Positions 44,714 to 54,639 of a DNA stretch of 64,000 nucleotides are shown one piece after another. The position numbers were made by a program, and so were the translations under genes. The number at the start of each line of letters is the position of its first letter. Position 1 is the stretch's first letter. Source of the stretch: Alteromonas gracilis (lineage in GTDB: Bacteria; Pseudomonadota; Gammaproteobacteria; Enterobacterales; Alteromonadaceae); the NCBI RefSeq assembly GCF_002993325.1, contig NZ_PVNO01000024.1:124001-188000 (forward strand). The letters are read 5' to 3'. A model generated the notes under the pieces. That model was not told the origin of the DNA. It ran no database searches and worked only from the letters and a program-made list of their open reading frames with translations.

Positions 44714-45817
44714 TTACGATGGAGAAATTCTGAAAACTTTTGCATTTTCGCCGTCTGTCAAAACCCAAATGTTACCACTTGCATCGACCTTTACGTCTCG
44801 AAGTCGTGTCTCTAGTTGGTCAATTATGGGCACCGCTTTCCAACCATTGGCGGCCTCATAAACGGCGAATAGTTGCTGAGCTTTAAGTGAACTCACCAAT
44901 AACGTATTTTCTAACGACGCGAACGCGGTATGCGTATAAACCGCCATGGAAGAGGGAGCAATCGAGGGCGTCCAATCAACCAATGGGTTTTCCATCCCCT
45001 TGTATTGAGTGAAAGGAGAAATTCGGGCACCTGAGTAATCGAGTCCTTTAGTAATTACCGGCCAGCCATAATTATTACCTTTTACAATAAGATTTAATTC
45101 ATCGCCGCCATCCGGACCGTGCTCGTGCTGATAGATGTCTCCGTTAAAGTTTACCAGTCCTTGCGGATTACGATGGCCCAAGCTGTAAACGTATGGTGCT
45201 TCTTCAAACGCGGGGGATGGTAACGGTTGGCCATCTAGTGTAAAACCTATGATTTTACCTAAATGGGAGCTAATAACCTGCGCTTGTTCTCGGTAATCAA
45301 AACCGTCTCCTGTTGTTACGAGATAGCCGCCTTCAGGTAATTTGAGCAATTTACCGCCGTAGTGCACAGGCGTATCTTTCCCGTCGTTCACTTCAAAAAC
45401 AGGCTTGAGGTTTGTAATCCCTTCACTGAAAGAAAATGTCGCAGACACAATCGCCAACCGATTGTCCTCTGCTGTTCCCTTTGAGTATGATATTAAAAGT
45501 TCGCCCGACGTCATGTGGTGAGATTCGCTAAACCCACTGATAACCAGCAAATCAAGTACACCGCCCTGCCCCTCACTGTAAAGCTCGGGCAAAGACAATG
45601 AAAATTCCTTTTGCGTTTTTTCACTGGTGACTCGGGTAATCACTCCGTGCTTGTGTGAAATTAACAGTGAATTATCAGGCAGTAACGTCATCGACTTAGG
45701 AAAAACCAGCCCGCCTGCGTGCTCGCGAATAACATAGTCATCTACGCGCGCAAGACAACATTTCACGCTTAGAACAAGCAATATTAAGAGCGCTACAGCG
45801 TTTTTTATATTATTCAT
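44714..45817 (-). CDS. PQQ-dependent sugar dehydrogenase-like exported protein
   Basis: The 367-residue protein has a signal sequence ('ALLILLVLSVKCCLA') and a six-bladed propeller typical of soluble glucose/sorbosone dehydrogenases (YliI/Asd family). Family blocks are 'GGLVFPKSMTLLPDNSLLIS' (partial), 'GKIIGFTLDGQPLP', 'VYSLGHRNPQGL' with the catalytic His-Arg-Asn, and 'EHGPDGGDELNLI' for calcium/PQQ contact, then 'NNYGWPVIT'. It should oxidise an aldose in the periplasm using PQQ, but no PQQ genes are in the window, so apo-enzyme use of external PQQ is possible. It lies downstream of nhaC on the same strand, separated by a hairpin. Confidence 0.88.
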   Translation of the reverse strand: MNNIKNAVALLILLVLSVKCCLARVDDYVIREHAGGLVFPKSMTLLPDNSLLISHKHGVITRVTSEKTQKEFSLSLPELYSEGQGGVLDLLVISGFSESHHMTSGELLISYSKGTAEDNRLAIVSATFSFSEGITNLKPVFEVNDGKDTPVHYGGKLLKLPEGGYLVTTGDGFDYREQAQVISSHLGKIIGFTLDGQPLPSPAFEEAPYVYSLGHRNPQGLVNFNGDIYQHEHGPDGGDELNLIVKGNNYGWPVITKGLDYSGARISPFTQYKGMENPLVDWTPSIAPSSMAVYTHTAFASLENTLLVSSLKAQQLFAVYEAANGWKAVPIIDQLETRLRDVKVDASGNIWVLTDGENAKVFRISPS

Positions 45818-45860
45818 AACGGACTACTCGAAAGAGTTGGACAACACAGACACAATTGAA

Positions 45861-45897
45861 AACGAGACTTTTTATCGGATCTCAAAAAAGTCTCGTT
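45861..45897 (-). terminator. Hairpin downstream of nhaC
   Basis: AACGAGACTTTTT (45861-45873) pairs with AAAAAGTCTCGTT (ending 45897), a 13-bp stem with a loop of about 11 bases, followed on the minus strand by TTTTCAATTG. Probable but not strong terminator. Confidence 0.6.
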
Positions 45898-45962
45898 CAA
45901 TAACCGTGTTAATGAATCTACGTTAAGCCTTATGCGCTTTGCAAGTTATTAGTCGGAGCTGT

Positions 45963-47450
45963 TCAATCGGTGACTGGCGTTCCGTCGTCGTTAAACTTCG
46001 CAATTTTTGCCCCCGTCGACTTCCACTCTTCACGCTCTTTCTCGGTGGCTTTAGGTGAAAACCAACCGACATAGGCATAGAAGATGCCAATGAGAGGCGC
46101 GGTCCAGCAGGCAAATGCCAGCGGAATATATAGCAAGTTTTCAAGGTTGCCTCCCGACACGCCCAAACCAAGTGCGGATATAACAAATGCTCCCCCTGCA
46201 TTCCAAGGAATAAGAGGTGACATTAACGTTCCTCCCTCTTCGATACCTCGCGAAAGATTAAGAGTAGAGTAGCCCATTCCGCGGTAAACCGGAGAATACA
46301 TCCGTCCTGGCAGAGCTACCGATAAATAGGGGTCGCCCGCTACTAAGTTAGTTGAGAACGCCGTACCAACCGCCGCAACCTGCGTACTAGCAAACGTCTT
46401 CGCTTTGCTTTTTATCGCATTAATAATACTTCTTAAACAGCCTGTCGTCTCGAGCGCCCCTCCAAATGCTAGGGCGATAAGCACTAACGAAATGGTCCAC
46501 ATCATTGATTGAACACCACCTCGATTCAGCAATGTATCAATCTCGACGATATTCGTTTGAATAGCATATCCGTTATTCGCATAGTCAAATACAGCCTGAA
46601 GGCTTTGCCCTTGCATCACCATCGCAAAAGCGCCGCCCACAACAACACCTGCAAATAAAGAAGGAAGTGGGGAGAATTTCTTTAATGCTAATACCATAAC
46701 AACAAGAGCCGGCACCAGTGCCCAACCGGAAATAGTAAAATTAGACGCTAAGGATGTAGTGATCGCCTCAATTTTCACAAAAGAGACACTTTGTGAATCG
46801 ATAACGAAGTAACCGACGCCGAGATAGATTAGAAACGCAATCAACATCGCTGGGATGGTAGTGGCCATCATATTCTTGATATGTGAAAAAACGTCAGTTC
46901 CGGTAACAGCAGGCGCAAGATTTGTCGTATCAGATAAAGGGGAAACCTTGTCTCCGAAGAATGCCCCCGACACCACAGCACCGGCAGTCCAGTACATGGG
47001 TATATCAAAACCTTCACCAATTCCCATTAGTGCGAGCCCGACTGTCCCCACACTTCCCCAGCTTGTACCTAGCGATACTGATACAACCGCACAAATAACC
47101 ATGCCAGCCGCAAGGAAAATTTGAGGAGACAAGGTTTTAAGGCCGTAATAGATAATAGTAGGCACAGTCCCGCTGGCAATCCATATACCGATAATCATTC
47201 CTACAACAATAAGAACGCTTACGGACGGTAGCGCTACCAATATGACTTTAAATATTCCTGCGCGAATATCTAACCATGTGAGGCCAAGATAAATACCGAC
47301 AAGGCTTGTGAGCGCCACGCCAATAGCAAGTGGAATGTGGGGTTCGAACACGCCAAAGTAAAATATCTGCGTGCCTAATATCATCAATGTAAGTACAACT
47401 GGCGTTAACGCGAGCAGTAGTATTGGGGTAGTGTGTTGTTCATCTGACAT
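45963..47450 (-). CDS. nhaC: Na+/H+ antiporter NhaC
   Basis: This 495-residue inner-membrane antiporter has about 11 hydrophobic segments. The family is recognised by 'SGTVPTIIYYGL', 'SLGTSWGSVGTVGLALMGIG' (the conserved GTSWG block), 'GAFFGDKVSPLSDTTNLAPA' with the charged residues of the transport path, and 'NLVAGDPYLSVALPGRMY'. It exchanges sodium for protons in halophilic or marine bacteria and so helps pH and sodium balance. ATG 47450; it is read away from the small membrane-protein gene. Confidence 0.93.
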   Translation of the reverse strand: MSDEQHTTPILLLALTPVVLTLMILGTQIFYFGVFEPHIPLAIGVALTSLVGIYLGLTWLDIRAGIFKVILVALPSVSVLIVVGMIIGIWIASGTVPTIIYYGLKTLSPQIFLAAGMVICAVVSVSLGTSWGSVGTVGLALMGIGEGFDIPMYWTAGAVVSGAFFGDKVSPLSDTTNLAPAVTGTDVFSHIKNMMATTIPAMLIAFLIYLGVGYFVIDSQSVSFVKIEAITTSLASNFTISGWALVPALVVMVLALKKFSPLPSLFAGVVVGGAFAMVMQGQSLQAVFDYANNGYAIQTNIVEIDTLLNRGGVQSMMWTISLVLIALAFGGALETTGCLRSIINAIKSKAKTFASTQVAAVGTAFSTNLVAGDPYLSVALPGRMYSPVYRGMGYSTLNLSRGIEEGGTLMSPLIPWNAGGAFVISALGLGVSGGNLENLLYIPLAFACWTAPLIGIFYAYVGWFSPKATEKEREEWKSTGAKIAKFNDDGTPVTD

Positions 47451-47889
47451 GCTAGTGCCTTCTAGGTCATAGCTGGGAAAATGAACTTGCCTCTAATTTT
47501 AACAGGAGACAAAAGTTAACTTTTCTCCCAGCTAATATATTTCCATAAATATTCGTTAATCTTTACGGACACCTGTGAAGAACAGATCGGTTAAATTTTA
47601 AACCCACTATCCCTCTAACCTTTCCGTTTCGTCGATATAGTGTTGGGCTAAAAAGCTTTTTGCAAAGACTCAATGTGTCGGATGGTCAGCACATTTAAAA
47701 AAATAAATACCGGTTAGGCTGGCGAGCTGCGCTTTAATAACCCGTGGCGTTGACGAATAAATCAACTGATTGTTGTATGTGGATAAACGTACTATGTTAT
47801 GTCGTGCACTTTCGATAAAAAATAACAGCTTGATAGGTCAAACCTACATTTTACCTATAACAACGACCGGAAGCTTTTTGGCTAAAACA
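47451..47889. other. Divergent region between nhaC and a membrane-protein gene
   Basis: This 439-base region carries promoters for both sides. It contains TAGGTCAAACCTA (about 47835-47847), a 5-bp inverted repeat with a 3-base spacer that could be a repressor site. I see no RNA gene or coding frame with support. Confidence 0.4.
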
Positions 47890-48369
47890 ATGAAAAAATT
47901 CTTACGACATACATTTTTTGTTTTCATACCCGCATGGGCCGCGGGCTTTGTATTAGCGAGTATCCTTCACACCACGGCGGTATTGACGGAGCTTACAAAG
48001 ATTGACGTTTCTATTGGGTTTAGCGACTGGCTCTTCATGATAAGGCAAGATTTACTAGGGCTCCTTCCAACCTATGGCTTAATTATTGTGGTGACACTCG
48101 CCCTTGCCTTTTTCATTACCCAGTACCTTATCAATCGTATTTATAGTAAGCGAACTGAAAGTGCGCCATTACCTACCCGCTTAGCATTGTTTTCATTAGC
48201 TGGAGCGGTTTCCTTTGGAATAATGCTCATGGCAATGCAGCCTATTCTTAACGTTACGCTTATCGCTGGCGCTCGTTCTTTAGCTGGTTTACTAGCGCAG
48301 TGTTTAGCAGGGGTTATTGCTGGGTGTGTCTTTGCCTACTTAGGTAATAAATTTAAAGCAAAAACATAA
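47890..48369 (+). CDS. Small polytopic membrane protein of unknown function
   Basis: A 159-residue protein with four hydrophobic segments (about 9-29, 50-75, 95-120 and 130-152) and a basic tail 'LGNKFKAKT'. I set the start at ATG 47890 (MKKFLRH); the frame is open 40 codons further upstream, but that part does not look like a signal or domain. I do not recognise the family. It lies 106 bases before a FadD-type ligase on the same strand and may share its promoter region. Confidence 0.65.
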   Translation: MKKFLRHTFFVFIPAWAAGFVLASILHTTAVLTELTKIDVSIGFSDWLFMIRQDLLGLLPTYGLIIVVTLALAFFITQYLINRIYSKRTESAPLPTRLALFSLAGAVSFGIMLMAMQPILNVTLIAGARSLAGLLAQCLAGVIAGCVFAYLGNKFKAKT

Positions 48370-48475
48370 ATAATATTGATAGTGCCGAATAAATTAACAC
48401 AGATGTAAATAAAAGGTTAAGTTTGGTACTGTATAACGAATGCCTAATTACCATGCCCTACTAGGAACAAGCATT

Positions 48476-50044
48476 ATGATAACTTATCCTGATAACGTGA
48501 CCTGTCTAGCCGACTACATTGAACATGTAATGCACCAGTTTGCCGATAGGCCCGCTTACACGGCACTTGGACAAACCCTCACGTTTGCTGAAATAGATAG
48601 CAAATCGTCTGCACTAGCGCGATATTTTGTTCACGAAGCTAAACTTGCCCCGGGCACTAAAGTAGCCATTCAACTTCCTAACTTAATTCAGAATCCCATT
48701 GCCGTATACGCAGCATTACGAGCGGGTTTAGTGGTAGTCAACACCAACCCACTTTATACAGAAAGGGAAATGAAACATCAGTTTACTGACAGTGGTGCAA
48801 AAGCCTTGGTCATTCTTGGCGATTTACTTCCAAAGTTCACCAGCATACAAACTGAAACAGACATCAGTACTGTTATCACTACGTCTGCTACTGAACTTTT
48901 AGACCCTAATACAGCGCCCGCGCTTGACGGTACGGTATCACTGAGTAAAGCAATCGAAATAGGAAGTGAGTTACCTCAATTCGAACGCCCTTCGATAAAT
49001 CTAGATGAGCTTGCTATGTTGCAATATACAGGGGGAACCACAGGTGTATCTAAGGGAGCGGCTTTAAGTAACAAGAACGTGCTAGCTAACTGCATTCAGA
49101 TGCTAGAGCGCATCGGAGAAGGCTTTAAAGACGGTGAAGAGGTGCTTGTATGCCCGCTACCTCTTTATCACATTTATGCATTCACGGTAGGTATGATGGC
49201 GCTATTTGCTAAGGGTACGCAAATCATCCTTATTCCAAATCCACGAGATATTGACGGCTTTATTCAAACACTCAAGCCACACAAAATTTCTGCTTTCATG
49301 GGTATTAATACCTTATTTGTGGGCTTAGGACGCCATCCTGAGTTCTCGAAATTAGATTTCTCTAAGCTTCACCTCACTATGTCAGGGGGCACCACCCTTA
49401 CTCAGGCAGCCGTTTCCATATGGCGAGATGTTACCGGCAACACCATTACCGAAGGTTATGGTCTTTCTGAAACGGCGCCCGTGGTTTCATTCAACATCCC
49501 CGGAAAAGAAGAAATTGGCACGGTAGGTCATGAATTAGAAGATACCGAAGTGGCACTATTAGACAGTTCAGATAAACCTGTGGCCGAGGGCGAGTCTGGG
49601 CAGATAGCAGTGCGCGGCCCCCAAGTTATGATGGGTTATTGGAACCGGGATGACGAGACCGCTAAAGTTATGACCGAAGACGGTTTCTTTAAAACCGGGG
49701 ACATTGGTATACGCACCGAGTCAGGCGCTATAAAAATCGTAGACCGCTTAAAAGACATGATTATAGTTTCTGGCTTTAACGTTTACCCCAATGAAATTGA
49801 AGACGTTTTAACCACGCACCCTAGCGTAATGGAAGCAGCCGTCGTGGGCAAACCTGATGACAAAACGGGTGAAAAAGTTTGTGCCTTCATTACTGTATCG
49901 GCCGACGTATCTACCGACGACGTTATCGAACACTGCAGAAAGCAATTAACTAATTATAAGATCCCAAAATCTATTACTATTCTTGAAGAGCTACCTAAAT
50001 CTACCGTTGGTAAAATTTTGCGTAGAGAACTTCGCTCCGCATGA
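48476..50044 (+). CDS. Long-chain fatty-acid-CoA ligase (FadD type)
   Basis: This 522-residue ANL enzyme activates fatty acids with ATP and CoA, feeding beta-oxidation or lipid synthesis. Motifs in order: 'LQYTGGTTGVSKGAAL', 'TEGYGLSETAPVVS', 'FFKTGDIG', 'DRLKDMIIVSGFNVYPNEIED' (quoted in part) and the terminal lysine in 'STVGKILRREL'. I chose ATG 48476, with AGGAA eight bases upstream, over the frame start at 48440. It is slightly shorter than E. coli FadD (561). Unlike the enzyme at 2118, it has the full long-chain ligase pattern. A strong terminator follows. Confidence 0.9.
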   Translation: MITYPDNVTCLADYIEHVMHQFADRPAYTALGQTLTFAEIDSKSSALARYFVHEAKLAPGTKVAIQLPNLIQNPIAVYAALRAGLVVVNTNPLYTEREMKHQFTDSGAKALVILGDLLPKFTSIQTETDISTVITTSATELLDPNTAPALDGTVSLSKAIEIGSELPQFERPSINLDELAMLQYTGGTTGVSKGAALSNKNVLANCIQMLERIGEGFKDGEEVLVCPLPLYHIYAFTVGMMALFAKGTQIILIPNPRDIDGFIQTLKPHKISAFMGINTLFVGLGRHPEFSKLDFSKLHLTMSGGTTLTQAAVSIWRDVTGNTITEGYGLSETAPVVSFNIPGKEEIGTVGHELEDTEVALLDSSDKPVAEGESGQIAVRGPQVMMGYWNRDDETAKVMTEDGFFKTGDIGIRTESGAIKIVDRLKDMIIVSGFNVYPNEIEDVLTTHPSVMEAAVVGKPDDKTGEKVCAFITVSADVSTDDVIEHCRKQLTNYKIPKSITILEELPKSTVGKILRRELRSA

Positions 50045-50046
50045 TA

Positions 50047-50090
50047 AAAAAAACAGCCGTTTTAGTATTTTCTTAAACGGCTGTTTTTCT
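50047..50090 (+). terminator. Terminator of the FadD-type ligase gene
   Basis: AAACAGCCGTTT (50051-50062) pairs with AAACGGCTGTTT (50075-50086), followed by TT and preceded by an A-run; a 12-base loop. Confidence 0.8.
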
Positions 50091-50191
50091 CTAAAAATCA
50101 GTTTATTACTACGAAAGAATAACGTCCAAAAATTGTAAATTAGCTCAGTTGATACTATAAAGTACCAATTACTAATCCATTATCCATATCA

Positions 50192-51337
50192 ATGCTTTCA
50201 AAGACGCTGTTTTTTACCAGCTTAGAAGAGCTACAGTCTGAGAGTGAGGCGTTGAGAGCGTTTTCACCATCGTTTGTTATCGCCTTCGCTTCGCCGACAT
50301 TTTTTCTTATTCCCTCATTTCATAATACGCTGACTGAAATCTGTCACAATTGCATTGGGTGTAGTACTGCTGGTGAAATTTCTGGCAACAGAGTTTTTGA
50401 AAATGGTATCACTCTTGTCGCAGTACGTTTCAGAAGCATTGCCCAAGTCAAAATCTACCATACACGATTACAAGACATGAATAGCTCGTTTAGTACCGGG
50501 CAGTCATTGGCAGATGATATAGACAATGAAGGGCTAAGAGGTGTGTACCTCCTCGCGCCCGGTGTTGATGTAAATGGCTCAGCCTTGTTGGAAGGTTTGA
50601 CAACCAAGTTACCCGAAAATATAGGAATAAGCGGAGGACTAGCCGGAGACTATGGCGCGTTTGAACAAACTTATGTGTTGCACCCTGAAGGCGTCGACAG
50701 CAGAAGCGTTGCCGCTATCGCTTTTTATGGTGAGAGTTTGTCATTTGATTATAGTGCTCATGGCGGCTGGCGTTCGTTTGGCCCGGCAAGAGCAGTAACA
50801 TCAGCTACTGCGAATCAGCTCTTTGAATTAGACGGTAGACCTGCGCTTGATATCTATAAAGAGTACTTGGGCGAATACGCAAACGACCTTCCTGCAAGTG
50901 GACTCTTGTTTCCCTTCGAAGTTTTAAACGAGGAAGGCCAACCTACACAGGTCATTAGAACGATACTCGGCATAGATGAATCATCGAAAAGCTTAATCTT
51001 GGCAGGCGAAGTTCAACAAAGTCACTACTTACGTTTAATGCACGCGTCGACGGATGATCTTATAGACGGCGCTCATAGAGCTATAAACGGGATTACCCAT
51101 TCCCCCCCAAACTATCATGCTGATTGTCTTGCCCTTGTTACTAGCTGTGTTGGACGCAAACTCGTTATGGGTGACCGGGTTGAAGAAGAAATTGAGGAAA
51201 TAGACCGTCAACTTACCGGTCAAGTATGTATTGCTGGCTTTTACTCCTATGGTGAAATTAGCCCCTTACTTAATAAGGCCCAGTGTGAGTTACACAACCA
51301 GACGTTGACTATTATGTTATTAAGGGAAGCAACTTGA
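50192..51337 (+). CDS. FIST-domain signalling protein
   Basis: A 381-residue cytosolic FIST protein. The N-terminal FIST domain (about 20-215) has 'PSFVIAFASPTFF', 'IGCSTAGEISGNRVFENGI' and 'GVYLLAPGVDVNGSALLEGL'; the C-terminal FIST_C domain (about 215-365) has 'PALDIYKEYLGEYA', 'LVTSCVGRKLVMGDRVEEE' and 'AGFYSYGEISP'. FIST domains are proposed sensors of small ligands such as amino acids and usually sit upstream of two-component or cyclic-di-GMP proteins, as here. The stop codon overlaps the TTG start of the histidine kinase (TTGA), with AAGGGAAG ahead, so the proteins should be made together. The ligand is unknown. Confidence 0.88.
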   Translation: MLSKTLFFTSLEELQSESEALRAFSPSFVIAFASPTFFLIPSFHNTLTEICHNCIGCSTAGEISGNRVFENGITLVAVRFRSIAQVKIYHTRLQDMNSSFSTGQSLADDIDNEGLRGVYLLAPGVDVNGSALLEGLTTKLPENIGISGGLAGDYGAFEQTYVLHPEGVDSRSVAAIAFYGESLSFDYSAHGGWRSFGPARAVTSATANQLFELDGRPALDIYKEYLGEYANDLPASGLLFPFEVLNEEGQPTQVIRTILGIDESSKSLILAGEVQQSHYLRLMHASTDDLIDGAHRAINGITHSPPNYHADCLALVTSCVGRKLVMGDRVEEEIEEIDRQLTGQVCIAGFYSYGEISPLLNKAQCELHNQTLTIMLLREAT

Positions 51338-54300
51338 CCCCACTATTAGAGCGCCAGTTGCGTCGAGCATTCAACCTCGACGATACAGTGACACTCGAGC
51401 GCTGGCTCGATGACCTCAAATCTAAAAGCGATGACGATCAAATTGAGGGAACGGCTGATTTCAAACAAGGGCTAGCATCGCTTATTTCACGAGTCGATGA
51501 GTCTTACGCTTTCTTTGAAAGAGATATAACGCTAAGAGATAGAAGTTTGCGCATCAGTTCAGAGGAACTGATGACGGTAAACAAAAAAGTTCGCCAAGAA
51601 TACGGCGAACAGAAAGCCGTCATTGAAACTCTTAGGCGTGCAGTAAATCAGTTGCTTGAAGAGCGAAACAAGCCGCTCATAGATGAGAACTTTACCAATC
51701 TTTCCGATCTCAGTGCGCTGACCTATGAACTGATCAACGAACAGAAAAACGCGAATAATGAGCTGTTGCTCCAGCGCAAAGCCATGGATAAACACGGTAT
51801 CGTGGCAACTATAGATCTCAATGGCATTTTGCTGTCGGCGAATGATAAATGCTGCCAGCTTTCTGGATACTCTCGCGACGAATTAATTGGAAAGAGTACC
51901 AATATATTTCGGGTTCAAAATATTCCCATTGCAGAGCAAACTAGAATATTAGCAACGCTGATTAAAGGTGAAATTTGGCAAGGAGAACTGCACAGTTTTA
52001 CTAAGACGAATGAGCCATGGACGGTATTTGCCACGGTTGTTCCGATTGTGGAATACAACAAGCGAGTCAATCGTCTTGTCGTTATCTGCACAGACATGTC
52101 GGAACAGATGCGCCTTGCCCGCAAACTAAGAGAGGATCGCGCCTTTCACCAAAGTATTACCAATAGTATTGGTGAAGGGGTATATGCGGTAAATGGCGAA
52201 GGAAAAGCTCAGTTTCTCAACCCTGCGGCTTCTCGTCTTTTAGGCTGGACTGTCGAGGAGCTTGAAGACCGACGGTTTCACGATACCGTTCATTATCAAA
52301 AAGGGGATGGTACACTTCTACCTAGAGAAGAATGTCCAGTCAATTTGTCCATAAGAGCGGGCAAATCTTACGCTTCTTACGAAGATTACTTTACGGATAA
52401 ACGGGGACGTTTGTTTCCTATCTCTATCGTTGCCGTTCCATTGCTTGACGAAGACGGCAGGCCGGATGGACATGTGGGAGTCTTTAGCGACATAAGCAGT
52501 CGAAAAGCTATCGAGCATAAATTACAGAAAGCTTACGACACCGCTCAAGGCGCGAATAAGGCGAAAAGTGACTTTCTCGCCACCATGAGTCACGAAATTA
52601 GAACGCCTATGAATGCTATTATTGGGCTTACTCACCTAGCCTTGGAAACGCAGGACGAAGACCAACGCCAGCAATACCTTGAAAAAGTCCAACGCAGCTC
52701 TAATGCCTTGCTAGAACTAATGAATAGTATTTTAGATTTTTCTAAAGTTGAAGCTGATAAGGTGGATATATTAAACGAACCTTTCACCCTAACTAAAACC
52801 ATTGAGAAGCTTGCACAAGTTTTTCAAGTCAAGGCGCAGCAGAAAGGTTTACAGCTACTTTTTGATATACGCTACAACACGAATTCGCCTTGCCGTGGTG
52901 ACAGCGAAAAAATCTATCAGGTTCTACTCAATCTTTTAAGCAATGCAATCAAGTTCACAGACAATGGTTATGTAGTGCTTAAAGTAAACAAGCGAGAAGA
53001 CAAACTCTTTTTCAGTGTAAGCGATACCGGTATGGGTATTAGCGACGCAGGGAAGTCCAAACTCTTTAATGCGTTTGTACAAGCAGATGCCTCCATCTCT
53101 AGGAAGTTTGGTGGTACCGGGCTGGGTTTAGCCATTTGCAAACGTCTTGTAGAACTGATGGGCGGGGAGCTTACTCTTAAAAGTAAGATTCACGAAGGTA
53201 GCTGTTTCGCCTTTTCACTCCCAGTTTGTGTCGATGAAGGCCCCGTTATAAAACCATTCCTACCGGTATCTTTGCCTTCCGATGTACTTTGTATTCAAAC
53301 CCACGACAGCGTAGCGCAAGGATGTCAAATTCTCGCGCAAACGCTGAAGAGGCTTAGCATCAATTGCGAAATTGTTGATGAACACAAAGCACGCATTGCT
53401 TCAACCGGGCAACAAACCATCGCATTTTTGAGTGATAACGAGGCGAGCTGGAAAGTTTTTTTAGACCGGTTGAATAATAACGACGATGTTCAGTTACGCT
53501 GCAATATAATAGTAAGCCCACTCAGTAGAGCAGACGTACAAAAACGCTTAGGAAAAAAGCGTTACAATGAATTCAGATTTGTGGAATTACCGTTCTCTGA
53601 CAGAGAATTAATCTCGGCACTGTCTCCACTTGAATTGCCATTTACTGAAGCCGCGAAAGAGAGGCTCGAAAGTAAAAAATGGCGGATCAAACGGTTGTCT
53701 AATAAGCGTATCTTGGTGGTAGATGACGACCTAATAAGTCTTGAAATAAGCCAGCAAATCTTAGTGGATTTAGGTATGACGGTTGTGACAGCTGCCACGG
53801 GAGAGCACGCACTGACCCTTTGCGAATCGAACACCTTTGACGCAATTTTGCTGGATTGCCACTTACCTGGAATTTCAGGCTATGATGTTGCAGACAAGCT
53901 CGTAAACAGAGAGGGATGGCTAACTCCTATAATCGCGCTTAGTGCAGATGAGACTAATGAAGCTTCAGAAAAAGCATTAACGGCAGGTATGTGCTATCAC
54001 TTAGTAAAGCCAGCAACGGCCGATGAAATAGTCCACACTATCGACTCTCACATTCACGCAGGTTACATCGACATTGATGCGCCCGAACGTGCTGACGAAT
54101 TTACCATATCGCTGTTGGCGTTCTACACCGCATACAGTCAACGCAGCGTAATGACAGACTTACTTAACATCATACAGTCGCCTTCACATACAAGCGACCT
54201 GCTAAACGCGCTACTCGTTGATGCGCGTAAAATAGGGGCTACTACGCTAGAACGCTGCCTTGAGGTTTTACTTGAGTCGTTACAACGGCCTGATACCGCT

Positions 54301-54639
54301 ATCGCAAAACATGTTTCTGACTTGTCTTATGCATTGGATGCCACACTGCGACTGATCGCTCATACCATTGATAAAAATGATGAAATTGAAAACACCAATG
54401 TTGATCCTGATGTTGACAACGGCGCTTTACTGGCTTCTTTAAAACAAACAAAAGACGCGCTTGAAACCTATGATGCAAAAGCGTTAGAGCATATATCTTT
54501 GCTCGCCGCACAATTTAGTGAATCAAGCCACGCTCACACCATCGCTCATTTAAAGCAACTGACTTCTGTTTATGATTTTGAAAGCGCTTTAACTGTTATA
54601 GAAACTCTTATTAATGACGTTATCCATGAAAGTACCTAA
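51334..54639 (+). CDS. PAS hybrid histidine kinase with receiver and degenerate HPt-like tail
   Basis: A 1101-residue cytosolic kinase without membrane segments. Order: coiled coil (about 60-140), PAS 1 (about 145-265, 'LSGYSRDELIG'), PAS 2 (about 270-390, 'EGVYAVNGEGKAQFLNPAAS'), HisKA with H420 in 'SHEIRTPMNAIIG', HATPase ('LLSNAIKFTDNG', 'VSDTGMGISD', 'FGGTGLGLAICK'), a diverged middle segment, a receiver with Asp841 in 'LLDCHLPGISG', and a C-terminal helical domain (about 925-1010) like HPt but without a histidine at the expected spot ('LNALLVDARKIGA'). TTG start overlaps the FIST stop codon; the 3' end overlaps the HD-GYP gene. Signals perceived by FIST presumably reach this kinase and then the HD-GYP regulator. 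Confidence 0.9.
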   Translation: MTPLLERQLRRAFNLDDTVTLERWLDDLKSKSDDDQIEGTADFKQGLASLISRVDESYAFFERDITLRDRSLRISSEELMTVNKKVRQEYGEQKAVIETLRRAVNQLLEERNKPLIDENFTNLSDLSALTYELINEQKNANNELLLQRKAMDKHGIVATIDLNGILLSANDKCCQLSGYSRDELIGKSTNIFRVQNIPIAEQTRILATLIKGEIWQGELHSFTKTNEPWTVFATVVPIVEYNKRVNRLVVICTDMSEQMRLARKLREDRAFHQSITNSIGEGVYAVNGEGKAQFLNPAASRLLGWTVEELEDRRFHDTVHYQKGDGTLLPREECPVNLSIRAGKSYASYEDYFTDKRGRLFPISIVAVPLLDEDGRPDGHVGVFSDISSRKAIEHKLQKAYDTAQGANKAKSDFLATMSHEIRTPMNAIIGLTHLALETQDEDQRQQYLEKVQRSSNALLELMNSILDFSKVEADKVDILNEPFTLTKTIEKLAQVFQVKAQQKGLQLLFDIRYNTNSPCRGDSEKIYQVLLNLLSNAIKFTDNGYVVLKVNKREDKLFFSVSDTGMGISDAGKSKLFNAFVQADASISRKFGGTGLGLAICKRLVELMGGELTLKSKIHEGSCFAFSLPVCVDEGPVIKPFLPVSLPSDVLCIQTHDSVAQGCQILAQTLKRLSINCEIVDEHKARIASTGQQTIAFLSDNEASWKVFLDRLNNNDDVQLRCNIIVSPLSRADVQKRLGKKRYNEFRFVELPFSDRELISALSPLELPFTEAAKERLESKKWRIKRLSNKRILVVDDDLISLEISQQILVDLGMTVVTAATGEHALTLCESNTFDAILLDCHLPGISGYDVADKLVNREGWLTPIIALSADETNEASEKALTAGMCYHLVKPATADEIVHTIDSHIHAGYIDIDAPERADEFTISLLAFYTAYSQRSVMTDLLNIIQSPSHTSDLLNALLVDARKIGATTLERCLEVLLESLQRPDTAIAKHVSDLSYALDATLRLIAHTIDKNDEIENTNVDPDVDNGALLASLKQTKDALETYDAKALEHISLLAAQFSESSHAHTIAHLKQLTSVYDFESALTVIETLINDVIHEST

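Noticed and set aside
44616..44790. Minus-strand open frame of about 50 residues overlapping the end of the sugar dehydrogenase gene
   Set aside because: It looks vaguely protein-like ('FDVVQSIANAAGLKV') and could be a decayed gene end, but it has no start signal, is out of frame with the neighbour and matches nothing I recognise.
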